DNA of 64,000 nucleotides from contig JADKID010000017.1 in assembly GCA_016721425.1 (NCBI GenBank), forward strand, positions 186,001-250,000. The letters run 5' to 3'. The position numbers and the translations under genes were made by a program. Source of the stretch: Bryobacterales bacterium. Lineage in GTDB: Bacteria > Acidobacteriota > Terriglobia > Bryobacterales > Bryobacteraceae. Below, one piece after another: positions 15,828 to 23,773 of this stretch (position 1 is its first letter; every line of letters begins with the position of its first letter). Below the pieces are notes generated by a model. The model had not been told where the DNA came from. It saw nothing but the letters and a program-made list of their open reading frames with translations, and did no database searches.

Positions 15828-17373
15828 ATGACACGACTCATTCAGCTCTTCCACTTGTGCTTCTTCATCATTATGTATGCTTTTGCGCCAGCGGTGCTTT
15901 CCGCGGCTCCCCCGTGGCCCGACGCGACCATCGGCTTCGGTTATGTGGATGGCGTCGGGGAGTTATGCACCGCGCAATGCCAGGCCTACTGCAGCAGTTT
16001 CCAACTTCAGGGCTACAACACCCGAGTGCTCACGAACGTCGAAGGCATCCTGGACAGTGAAGGATACATTCGCGACGACAAGAAAGCGGCTTTAATCAGC
16101 GCGGGCGTGGTCTCCAAAACCGCGCGTCTCCGGATTCGCGCAGAGATTCCGGCTGGCCCAACGGAGAATGGGACATTTGTGACTTCGTTCCAGTTTTCCG
16201 TGAATGGAAAGGCGGGTGGGTCGTTTTCGGTGGTCTATGGCAGCGGGCACACCCAGCCATCCTTCGACTTCGAAGTGCCAATAGAGGCGGTGAGGTTCCC
16301 CATCTTCAAGACTCCGGCAGGTCCTGGCGCCACACTGCAACCGCCGGATCCCGTTCTCAATGAACTCAATTTCACCCATTCCGTTCTGACGGGAAGCGTG
16401 CCCGGCGAGTGCGGGGACCACGACAGCTGTACGTTCGGCGCTTCTCTAGAATTCGACGTATTGGCGCCGATTGTTATGATTCACGGAATGAGCAGCAATC
16501 CGAACTGGTTCTACAAGAATAACTTCGTCCAGCCGTTTCAGGATGCCGGGAAGCCGTTCGTCGTATTGCCAGCACCAGGGGGGGGAGGAGCAGATCCGCG
16601 ACGGAAGTGAAGACGCCGTGGCTGCAAGGATCCTACCCGATCTGTCAAAGATCGCGGAAGCGTTTGGAACGGATCGATTCCACCTCGTCGGCCACAGCAA
16701 AGGCGGGCTTTATGGGCGGGCGCTGGCTACCAGGAGTGTTGGAATTTTCACCCTGACCACACTCGATACCCCGCATGAAGGTAGCCCTATGGCTGACTAT
16801 CTAGTGGCGCTGGATGCGCACCTGATCTCGTTGCTGGTGAAGAACGTAGTGCTGGCCGATGTCCTAATCTACAGAGCAACCCACCGGAGGCAGAAGCCAG
16901 ATGCGTACTCGGACCTTAGGGTAGAATACCGGCAGCGCTACAACGGAGACCACTTATTGCCCCGAGGCAGTGACGGGCCGCCGATCAGAAATGAGATTGG
17001 CTACGAAGCCGTGGCCTCCGACGCGCAGAATCCACAAGGCGGTGCTCTGGATGCGGAAGGATACTTTGGCTCCATTGTCGCCAGGAAAATGTACCGCACC
17101 TACCAGATCACAAAACTGATCCACTTCACATACACGAATGGAAAGATCACGGGTGGGACCGTGGTGCCTCCGGCTGGGCCAGTTAGGAATGACCTTGTAG
17201 TGCCGGTGAGTAGCCAGCAGTACTCTGGATCTCCTGCAGGTTCGCCACCATTCTTGAGCCTGCCGGCGGGACAGGTGCTCTTTCATAACCATACGACCGT
17301 TGGCAAGTCGGATGTCGGAACCATTGTCTCGCAACGGCTGACGGTGAGTAGACAGGCGGAGTTGAAGAGATGA
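15828..17373 (+). pseudogene. secreted lipase/esterase split by a frameshift at an 8-G run
   Basis: Two consecutive frames make one alpha/beta hydrolase. The first (15828-16610) has a signal peptide (residues about 5-27), a beta-rich N-terminal domain and the oxyanion-strand motif APIVMIHGMSSNPNWF. The second (usable from about 16580 to 17373) has the nucleophile elbow VGHSKGGLYGRAL, then TLDTPHEGSP. They join at G(8), 16578-16585. Seven Gs would give a single frame reading PAPGGEEQIRDG and a product of about 515 residues, so one extra base explains the break. It could be a real mutation, a slippage-controlled switch, or a base-calling error. The stop overlaps the next ATG (ATGA). Confidence 0.7.
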
Positions 17374-18155
17374 TCCCACGAGCCTGCATCGTTACCGCAT
17401 TGAGTCTGATCCCCTGGCTCACGTTCGCGGGTGAACCGAAACTCTATAAGTTGCGCTTCCGGGAAGGCGCGGAGTATTGCGCCGTGGCGCGCACCCCGGA
17501 AGACTGGAAATACACCTCTGAAAAGTGGCCAGACCCGCTTGTCCCAGGCAACTTGGAGGTAAGAAAGGACCCGACGTTGCCGTCGCCCGGCTACCTGATC
17601 CGCTGGAACGGCGAGTATGGCATCGTGCCTCCTAACTACAGCCCGAGTGTCTTCCGGTTCGAATGGACTGGTGCCAAGCCCGAGTTCTTCTCAATCGAGC
17701 CCAAGAGCTGGGAGTCGGCTCCTCAGGCCGAGTTCGTTTATCGCAGGGATTCACGTATTGGCTGGGAAGGTAAAGGTGACGCCGCCAAGGTCATCATTGG
17801 TGGAAAGCGCTTTGAACGGACTGGCAAGCGCTGGACAAGAACTGACTCAGACACAATTCTGTCCATGGATGCGAATTGGCTAGTCCTGCAAAGTGGCGAT
17901 GGCCCGATCGTACACCACACCATCTTCGGGCCGGGTCCTGATCGGCCATTGGATGGACTTGCTCACATCGACGTCTTCCATGTGCCTTCCGGGCAAAGGA
18001 GGATTCGTCTGGAGGTGAAACAGACCGACGACGCAGGCCTGGACTCGCTCTTCGGCGAGACCCGCATCTTCGAGAGCCAGTACCTCTTTATTCGAGTGGA
18101 CACTCGCCCCCTGCGAACCCATTTCCTCGTCTGCAAACTTCCAGTCGAACCATAA
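17370..18155 (+). CDS. exported protein of unknown function
   Basis: This 261-residue protein has signal peptide MIPRACIVTALSLIPWLTFA and is translationally coupled to the lipase gene (ATGA overlap). The mature part is rich in Trp, Tyr and charged residues and looks beta-structured (KYTSEKWPDPLVPGN, PSVFRFEWTGAKPEFFSIEP, VLQSGDGPIVHHTIFG). I recognise no catalytic motif and no family. Coupling suggests a partner of the lipase, for example a chaperone-like or inhibitor role, but that is only inference from position. Base composition is like the adjacent lipase and lower in G+C than the flanking polysaccharide genes. Confidence 0.65.
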   Translation: MIPRACIVTALSLIPWLTFAGEPKLYKLRFREGAEYCAVARTPEDWKYTSEKWPDPLVPGNLEVRKDPTLPSPGYLIRWNGEYGIVPPNYSPSVFRFEWTGAKPEFFSIEPKSWESAPQAEFVYRRDSRIGWEGKGDAAKVIIGGKRFERTGKRWTRTDSDTILSMDANWLVLQSGDGPIVHHTIFGPGPDRPLDGLAHIDVFHVPSGQRRIRLEVKQTDDAGLDSLFGETRIFESQYLFIRVDTRPLRTHFLVCKLPVEP

Positions 18156-18213
18156 CAGACAGTCCGCCAGATCGGTCGAACAATTCTCAGACAACTGTGG
18201 ATCAAGGATATCT

Positions 18214-20844
18214 ATGTCTTCCATAAATATGAATTCCGCCGCTCGTATGCTCGTGTTTTGTGCGTGCCACTCCTGGTTCGTTTGTGCCCAGTCGTCCTCG
18301 CCGGCAATGATTGTCGCCGACCAGGTCTTGAAGACCGTGACGGCAGGGACAGTAGCTGACCTCCCACTGAAGTTGGATCCGTCGGCAGCGGGCGGCGACC
18401 TGCTTCATGTGACCTACGCCGATTCGTCGCTTTCAATCAGCCTTGTCTTGCCGAGCGGCGTAGTAGTGAACGCGTCCAACGCCAATTCCCTGGGTTACGA
18501 TTGGGAGCAGGCCACTCGGACCGGCCTCGACGAGAATGAGCTGCTCCTGACCGACATGGAAGGTGAACACGCAATTATCGGGCTGCCTATGGGAGCGGGG
18601 CGCGGCACATACGTGGTCCGTGTGGATGCCCGGTCGGCCTCAGCGAATGCCAGTGTCGTGGTGGAGGCGATGCTGACTTCCAGTGTCTCGGCGACATTGT
18701 CCGTCGCCAGCAATCGATATGCACTTAACGAATCAGTCGTACTCACCGGGGCGGCCGCCGAAGGAACTCAGGTTTTACTGAACCCCGCGATGACTCTGGA
18801 AGTGGTGCGGACCAGCGTCGTGCCCACCGGGCTATCCAGCTCCAACCTTCGATTTGTCCGCAGTCATACACTCACAGGTGGCGGCTATCGCCACTACTTC
18901 ACGGCGGACTTGGTCAGCGGAAACGTGGAGGCGCCCATCGTTGCGGCCACCGTGAATTCTGAAAATGGCGATGTGAATTTTATCGAGAGCGGCCTGACGT
19001 ATCTCGCCGTGCATCCCGGCACGACCTCCACGACGCCAACTACCATCTCGCTCGACACCGATAGCAGTGCGCCACCATCCACTACCGGATGGCTGTGGTC
19101 GTTCAACGCCACGCAGTTGCCGGTTACTGTTCCGATGCAGGATGGAGGGCCGGCCGACGGCGTTCCCGGCGATGGGCTGTTCACCGGGACCTTTGCCGCG
19201 GCACAAGTTGGACGGTATTCGGCCGTCCTTACGGCGACCGGGACCGCTCCCTCGGGGGCGGAGTACAAGCGGATTGCCTCCACCAACTTCTGGGTACGGG
19301 CCGAGAGCGGAAGCGTGCTTGCGTGCTCCGACCTGCCCTGGGACGACGACGGAAATGGAAAGTTTGATCGACTGCAGGTGACCGCGCAGGTTCGGGCAGG
19401 ACAGGAGGCGTGGTACCGAGTGCACCTGGAATTGGCCGACGCACTCGGCCACAGTGTCGCCGCTGAGGGTTACCAGTGGCTGACGCCGGGCGACGAGGGA
19501 GTAGGGCTGGATTTACCTGCGAAGGCCCTCAGGCGCTCGTTTTCCGGCAACGGACCCTACCAGCGACTCAACGTGCAACTTTGGCAACTCAACGATTACG
19601 ATTACCACCAGGAACTCCTGGCCACCACGACTTGCGGTTCGACACAGGGCTACCAGTTGGCCGATTTTGAAGCCGAGCCCATTCAATTAACCGGCACGGC
19701 TACACTCGTGCCAGTGAACCAGAATGGAATCCCCGGCTACGAACGGCTCGACTTTTCCCAGTCTGCCGTCGCACCCTACGGGTCGTGCCATTGGTACGCG
19801 ACACTCGCCTCCGCCGACGGCACGCAGTTGGATACCGCAAATGGCAACGGCCAGTGGAATGGTGGCAGCGGCATTGTTACGGCGAACTTCAGCGGTGCAA
19901 AGATCAATCGCAGCGCCAAGAGTGGCCCCTATCAGGTTTCGTCCCTTGACTTATCTTGCGACGGATTCGACCTTCACAAGAATGGCGCTGCCGTTAGCGC
20001 CCTACACACCGCGGCCGATTTTGAGCAATCGCCGGCGGATTTCACCGTTTCCGCGCTGAACCTCAGCGCCCAACCCGGTGTCCCGGCCACCTCGCAGGTC
20101 ACCACTGGCGCCATGGGGGGATTTGAGGGCGAGATTGCACTAGCCGTCAGCGGCCTGCCATCTGGTTGGTCGGCTTCTCTCCAGCTTCCGAAGGTCGCCG
20201 TCGGCGGGGCCGTGAATCTCGACATCGTTCCGTCCAGCAGCACGCCGGTAGGAACTTACTCGATCACTCTCGCTGCAACCAGCGGCAGCATCGTGCATCT
20301 GCTGCCTGTGGCGGTTGTAGTCACCGCTATGCCGGTAACGATGTCCATCCAGCCGAGCTACGCGAACCTGCACCCAGGACAGACGAAGCAGTTCTCCGCC
20401 CAAGTCCACAACGCGCCCGATCCGTTGTTTCACTGGCTTCCACCAGCCAGCGGGACGCTGAGTGGAGGACTCTACCAAGCACCTGCGACTATCCAATCCG
20501 CTTCGAGGGTGTACGTGATCGCAGTTAGCAATCTGGACGGAACCAAATATGCCACCGCGTCCGTCCAGCTTTTCCCGCCCGCCCAGGTGAGCGTGACCCC
20601 CACCACCACGACTCTCCATGCAACACAAAGCGTATCGCTACAAGCGGATGTGACAAACGTCGGCTCTTCCCAAGTCGTTTGGACGATGTCACCGCAGGTA
20701 GGGAGGCTGGTTCAGACGAGCTCAGTGAACGCGTCCTATGTCGCGCCAAACCCAGTCGCCACATCTCAGACGGTGATTATCACCGCCACGAGCGTGGAAG
20801 ACCCCAGCCAAGCTGCGAGCATGACGGTCACTTTGCAGCCGTAG
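18214..20844 (+). CDS. large secreted protein with C-terminal Ig-like repeats
   Basis: This 876-residue protein has a leader ending at about CAQS (residue 27); AAGGA 5 bases before the ATG supports the start. The N-terminal two thirds is beta-rich, with a segment (PADGVPGDGLFTGTFAA) resembling choice-of-anchor-X-type proteins. From about 630 it has acidobacterial-type modules: FTVSALNLSAQPGVPATSQV with LAVSGLPSGW, then two bacterial Ig-like units beginning near SIQPSYANLHPGQTKQFSAQ and VSVTPTTTTLHATQSVSLQA. No sorting signal or autotransporter domain is visible. It is probably a surface or secreted binding protein. It is the last gene of the three-gene accessory segment and is followed at once by a decayed response regulator on the other strand. 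Confidence 0.75.
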   Translation: MSSINMNSAARMLVFCACHSWFVCAQSSSPAMIVADQVLKTVTAGTVADLPLKLDPSAAGGDLLHVTYADSSLSISLVLPSGVVVNASNANSLGYDWEQATRTGLDENELLLTDMEGEHAIIGLPMGAGRGTYVVRVDARSASANASVVVEAMLTSSVSATLSVASNRYALNESVVLTGAAAEGTQVLLNPAMTLEVVRTSVVPTGLSSSNLRFVRSHTLTGGGYRHYFTADLVSGNVEAPIVAATVNSENGDVNFIESGLTYLAVHPGTTSTTPTTISLDTDSSAPPSTTGWLWSFNATQLPVTVPMQDGGPADGVPGDGLFTGTFAAAQVGRYSAVLTATGTAPSGAEYKRIASTNFWVRAESGSVLACSDLPWDDDGNGKFDRLQVTAQVRAGQEAWYRVHLELADALGHSVAAEGYQWLTPGDEGVGLDLPAKALRRSFSGNGPYQRLNVQLWQLNDYDYHQELLATTTCGSTQGYQLADFEAEPIQLTGTATLVPVNQNGIPGYERLDFSQSAVAPYGSCHWYATLASADGTQLDTANGNGQWNGGSGIVTANFSGAKINRSAKSGPYQVSSLDLSCDGFDLHKNGAAVSALHTAADFEQSPADFTVSALNLSAQPGVPATSQVTTGAMGGFEGEIALAVSGLPSGWSASLQLPKVAVGGAVNLDIVPSSSTPVGTYSITLAATSGSIVHLLPVAVVVTAMPVTMSIQPSYANLHPGQTKQFSAQVHNAPDPLFHWLPPASGTLSGGLYQAPATIQSASRVYVIAVSNLDGTKYATASVQLFPPAQVSVTPTTTTLHATQSVSLQADVTNVGSSQVVWTMSPQVGRLVQTSSVNASYVAPNPVATSQTVIITATSVEDPSQAASMTVTLQP

Positions 20845-20865
20845 CATTGGTGGTCTTTGACCCAG

Positions 20866-21344
20866 CAGTCAGCTCGGCGAGCTCTTCATTCGCCGAGCCC
20901 TCGAAAACACCACGCAGCACCGGCCGATCGCGCTCCTTGAACCGCAGGTGCTGGGTGGCCTCGGCCGTCGCTGGTTCCTGGATGCCGGGCGAATACTTCG
21001 GGGCCATCCAGGTCTCGCCCAGCAAGACCGCATGCACCGCCTCAATCGGCAACCCCGGCGGGTCGTTCTCAAGAAAGATCCCACAGCCGCCCGCGCCGCT
21101 CAGGGCACGGGACCTCCGCTAACTGCAGCCCCACGGTAGCGATCAGGATCTTGTCCGTAAAGTAGCGGCCGCGGACTGCGGCCACCACCTCGTTGCCTCG
21201 CCGTTCGCCCAGTTCATAGTCGTGCGGCACCAGAACGAAAGGCCGGCTCAATCAGTTCGGGCACCTCCCCACGGTGCCGCACGGAGCGGTACTGCGAATG
21301 TCGGAACTGACAGCGAGCAAGCGCACCAGTGACTCGCGGAACAG
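20866..21344 (-). pseudogene. decayed NarL-type response regulator fragment
   Basis: The stretch aligns with 35655-36130, the intact response-regulator gene 14 kb away. On the minus strand one frame reads PFVLVPHDYELGERRGNEVV (matching the receiver's DYELGDRRGNEVV) and another reads EAVHAVLLGETWMAPKYSPG and RFKERDRPVLRGVFEG (matching the linker and start of the HTH). The phospho-acceptor region is shifted, a frameshift lies near 21100, and both the first dozen codons and the second half of the HTH are absent. The fragment abuts the MFS stop codon with no gap. It cannot make a working regulator. Confidence 0.85.
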
Positions 21345-22646
21345 CTACTGCTCCGCCTTGCTCTTGCGCAGCCCCCGCAGCATCAGGTACGCCAGCGGGT
21401 GCAGGCACCCCATCACCACGAAGATCGGCACATACGAGTAGTACGTGACAGCGCGGCCCACCAGATTGGTGGAGATCATGCCACCCAGCCCCGAACCCGC
21501 CGCCACCAGGCCGAACACAGTGCCCACCATCGGCTTCGGGTAAATGTCCACGATCAGCGTACTCAGCGAGATCTGCCACGCCAGATGCGCGAACGCGGCC
21601 ACCGCCGCAATCCCCACGGCCATCAACGGCGATGACGCGGAATTGATGAGCGGGCTCAACGGCAGCAACACCGCCGCCAGCGTCATCACCCAGATGCGGC
21701 TCTGTGCCGGCGTGGAGCCGCGCTTGATCAGCACGCCGGAGAGATAGCCGCCCGCAATGCAGCCGATGTCGGCGGCCAGATACACCAGCCAGGCGATGCG
21801 GCCCACCTCCGCCAGCGTCAGGTGGCGCGCGTCGGTCAGGTACTTGGGGAACCAGAAGAGATAGAAATACCAGACGGGGTCCGTGATCATGCGGCCCAGC
21901 ATCAGAAGCCACGTCTCCTTGCGCCGCAGGATGTAGTGCCAGTGCCCCGTGGCGGGCATCGCCGGCTGGGCCGTCTTCGGATCTTCTGCCGTGATCAACT
22001 CCCGCTCTTCATCGGTCAGCCGCGGGTGCTCCTCCGGCCGACGGTACAACCACAGCCACGGGATCAGCCACACCAGGCCGAGCGACCCTGTGAAGAGGAA
22101 GACCGAACGCCAGTGGTAGTGCGACGCCAGATACGCAATCACTGGCGGCGCAATGGTGGCGCCCAGCGTGGCGCCGGCGGTGTAGATGCCCACCACCAGA
22201 CCGCGCTCTTTCGGCGGAAACCACTCCGACACCGCTTTCGGCGCGGCCGTATAGTTGCCCGGCTCGCCGATGCCTAGCAGAAAACGGAAGAAGCCCAGCG
22301 ACACCAGGCTCCGGCTCATCGACGTCATCATGTCCGCGATGGACCACCATGTGACGAAGAGCGCCATCGAGACGCGCGTGCCCAGCCTGTCAGTCAGCCG
22401 GCCGGCAAAGAGATACGAGAGCGTGTACGCCAACAGAAACGCCTGGACGACATAGGAATATTGCAGGTCGGAGATGTGCAGGTCGTCTTGAATGGTGCGC
22501 GCCAGGATCGACAGGTTCTGCCGGTCCATGTAGTTGATCACCGTGGAGAAGAAGAGGAGCGCGGTGATCCACCAGCGAAGATGCGGGATCTTGCGCGGCC
22601 CGGTCGTGGCGCCGGCCGGCTTTGTGGGGTCCACCACGATGCTCAT
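21345..22646 (-). CDS. MFS transporter, ACS (anion:cation symporter) type
   Basis: This 433-residue protein has about 12 membrane spans. Motifs of the hexuronate/tartrate-type ACS family are present: INYMDRQNLSILA in span 1, GRLTDRLGTR in the first loop, and GIGEPGNYTAAPKAVSEWFP, the most typical signature. This family imports organic anions such as hexuronates with H+ or Na+. It is the last gene of the polysaccharide operon, and its ATG overlaps the preceding stop (ATGA at 22643-22646), so the start is secure. It probably takes up the acidic or oxidised monosaccharide released by the other enzymes. Its C-terminal half is duplicated at 15053-15575. Confidence 0.88.
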   Translation of the reverse strand: MSIVVDPTKPAGATTGPRKIPHLRWWITALLFFSTVINYMDRQNLSILARTIQDDLHISDLQYSYVVQAFLLAYTLSYLFAGRLTDRLGTRVSMALFVTWWSIADMMTSMSRSLVSLGFFRFLLGIGEPGNYTAAPKAVSEWFPPKERGLVVGIYTAGATLGATIAPPVIAYLASHYHWRSVFLFTGSLGLVWLIPWLWLYRRPEEHPRLTDEERELITAEDPKTAQPAMPATGHWHYILRRKETWLLMLGRMITDPVWYFYLFWFPKYLTDARHLTLAEVGRIAWLVYLAADIGCIAGGYLSGVLIKRGSTPAQSRIWVMTLAAVLLPLSPLINSASSPLMAVGIAAVAAFAHLAWQISLSTLIVDIYPKPMVGTVFGLVAAGSGLGGMISTNLVGRAVTYYSYVPIFVVMGCLHPLAYLMLRGLRKSKAEQ

Positions 22647-23773
22647 GGCCTGGCCCTCGCAGTATGCAACGGAATCGCCAGCAGAAACGAGGGCATCGTG
22701 GGCGAGTTCTGATCCTTGGCGGCCAGGAAGAGCGTCCGCGGCCGGCCCTGCTCCATATGCAGCTTCGGCATCTCCAGACGCTCGAAGAGCTGCGCCTCGC
22801 CGTCGTCCCATCGAATCGAGAAATCCTTAGCGAGTACATGCTGGGCTAGGCGCCAGCGAATGCCGTCCTCCGATTCGACCAGCAGAAGCGAGCGCCCATG
22901 CGGCGTCAGAAACGGCGCATCGTGGTCTTTCACCAGCCCATAGTAGCGGCCGTCCTGAATCCACTCCAGATGGTCGTCGATGTGGAAGTTAAACTTCGCG
23001 GTAGTGTGGAGCAGCTTCTGCTTGTCGATCATCTGCTCGCCACACCGCCGGAACGGGCCCAGCGGATTGTCCGCGCTCGCCGGATAGTGAACCACGCCGC
23101 CACCGTAGCGGCCCGCGCCCGGCGCCAGCGTCTTGTACACCATCAGAAATCCGCCGCCCGGTTTGGCGATTACATTCGGCACGGCGATGATGCCCTGCCC
23201 CGTCTCCGCGCCCGTATCCACCAGCGGATGATCCAACCGTTTCCATGGCCCGCCCGGATGATCGGCAACCGCAACACCCACACGCTGGCTGTTGCGCTGC
23301 ACCCACCACGCCTCATCATTCATCGTGGGAGCGCGGCTCTTGCTCCAACCGGCCGGCCCGCGATTGCCGGTGTAGTAGAGGTAGAACTTTCCGCCGTGGG
23401 CCAGCAGGCACGTGTTGTATACCGAATGGCCATCCCAGTAGTCCGCGCCTCTGGACGGCATCACCGCCTTCTGAAACTTGTAGGGACCCTCAGGCAAAGA
23501 CGACGTAGCCCACGCGATCTCGGCGTGCGTGGCCCACGCGTCAAACCCCAGTGCAACGGGCCAGCGCGAGTACAGCAGATGACACACGCCGTCGCTGGTC
23601 CGCACCATCGCCGGATCCCATAGATGCGAGGCCGGATCGCGAAACGCCGCCGTGCGCGAAATACGCTCCGGGATCCACTGCGCAAAGTCGAGGTCGCTGC
23701 CGGGCGCGCCCAACGCCGCGGCCGACGCCAGCCAGGCTCGCCGGGTGATGGGCGGGATGGAGTGGAAACTCAT
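22643..23773 (-). CDS. exported GH43-like five-bladed propeller glycosidase
   Basis: This 376-residue protein has a signal of Tat type (PPITRRAWLASAAALGAP). The body has the five-bladed beta-propeller pattern of GH43/GH117-like families: HLWDPAMVRTSDGVCHLLYS, YWDGHSVYNTCLLAHGGKFYLYYTGN, AVADHPGGPWKR and IAVPNVIAKPGGGFLMVYK. These are the places where the catalytic Asp and Glu sit in this clan, but the exact residues cannot be assigned by eye. The start at 23773 overlaps the upstream stop (ATGA). It probably trims side chains of the operon's polysaccharide. GH117-type activity (3,6-anhydro-galactose) is a possible alternative. Confidence 0.75.
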   Translation of the reverse strand: MSFHSIPPITRRAWLASAAALGAPGSDLDFAQWIPERISRTAAFRDPASHLWDPAMVRTSDGVCHLLYSRWPVALGFDAWATHAEIAWATSSLPEGPYKFQKAVMPSRGADYWDGHSVYNTCLLAHGGKFYLYYTGNRGPAGWSKSRAPTMNDEAWWVQRNSQRVGVAVADHPGGPWKRLDHPLVDTGAETGQGIIAVPNVIAKPGGGFLMVYKTLAPGAGRYGGGVVHYPASADNPLGPFRRCGEQMIDKQKLLHTTAKFNFHIDDHLEWIQDGRYYGLVKDHDAPFLTPHGRSLLLVESEDGIRWRLAQHVLAKDFSIRWDDGEAQLFERLEMPKLHMEQGRPRTLFLAAKDQNSPTMPSFLLAIPLHTARARP

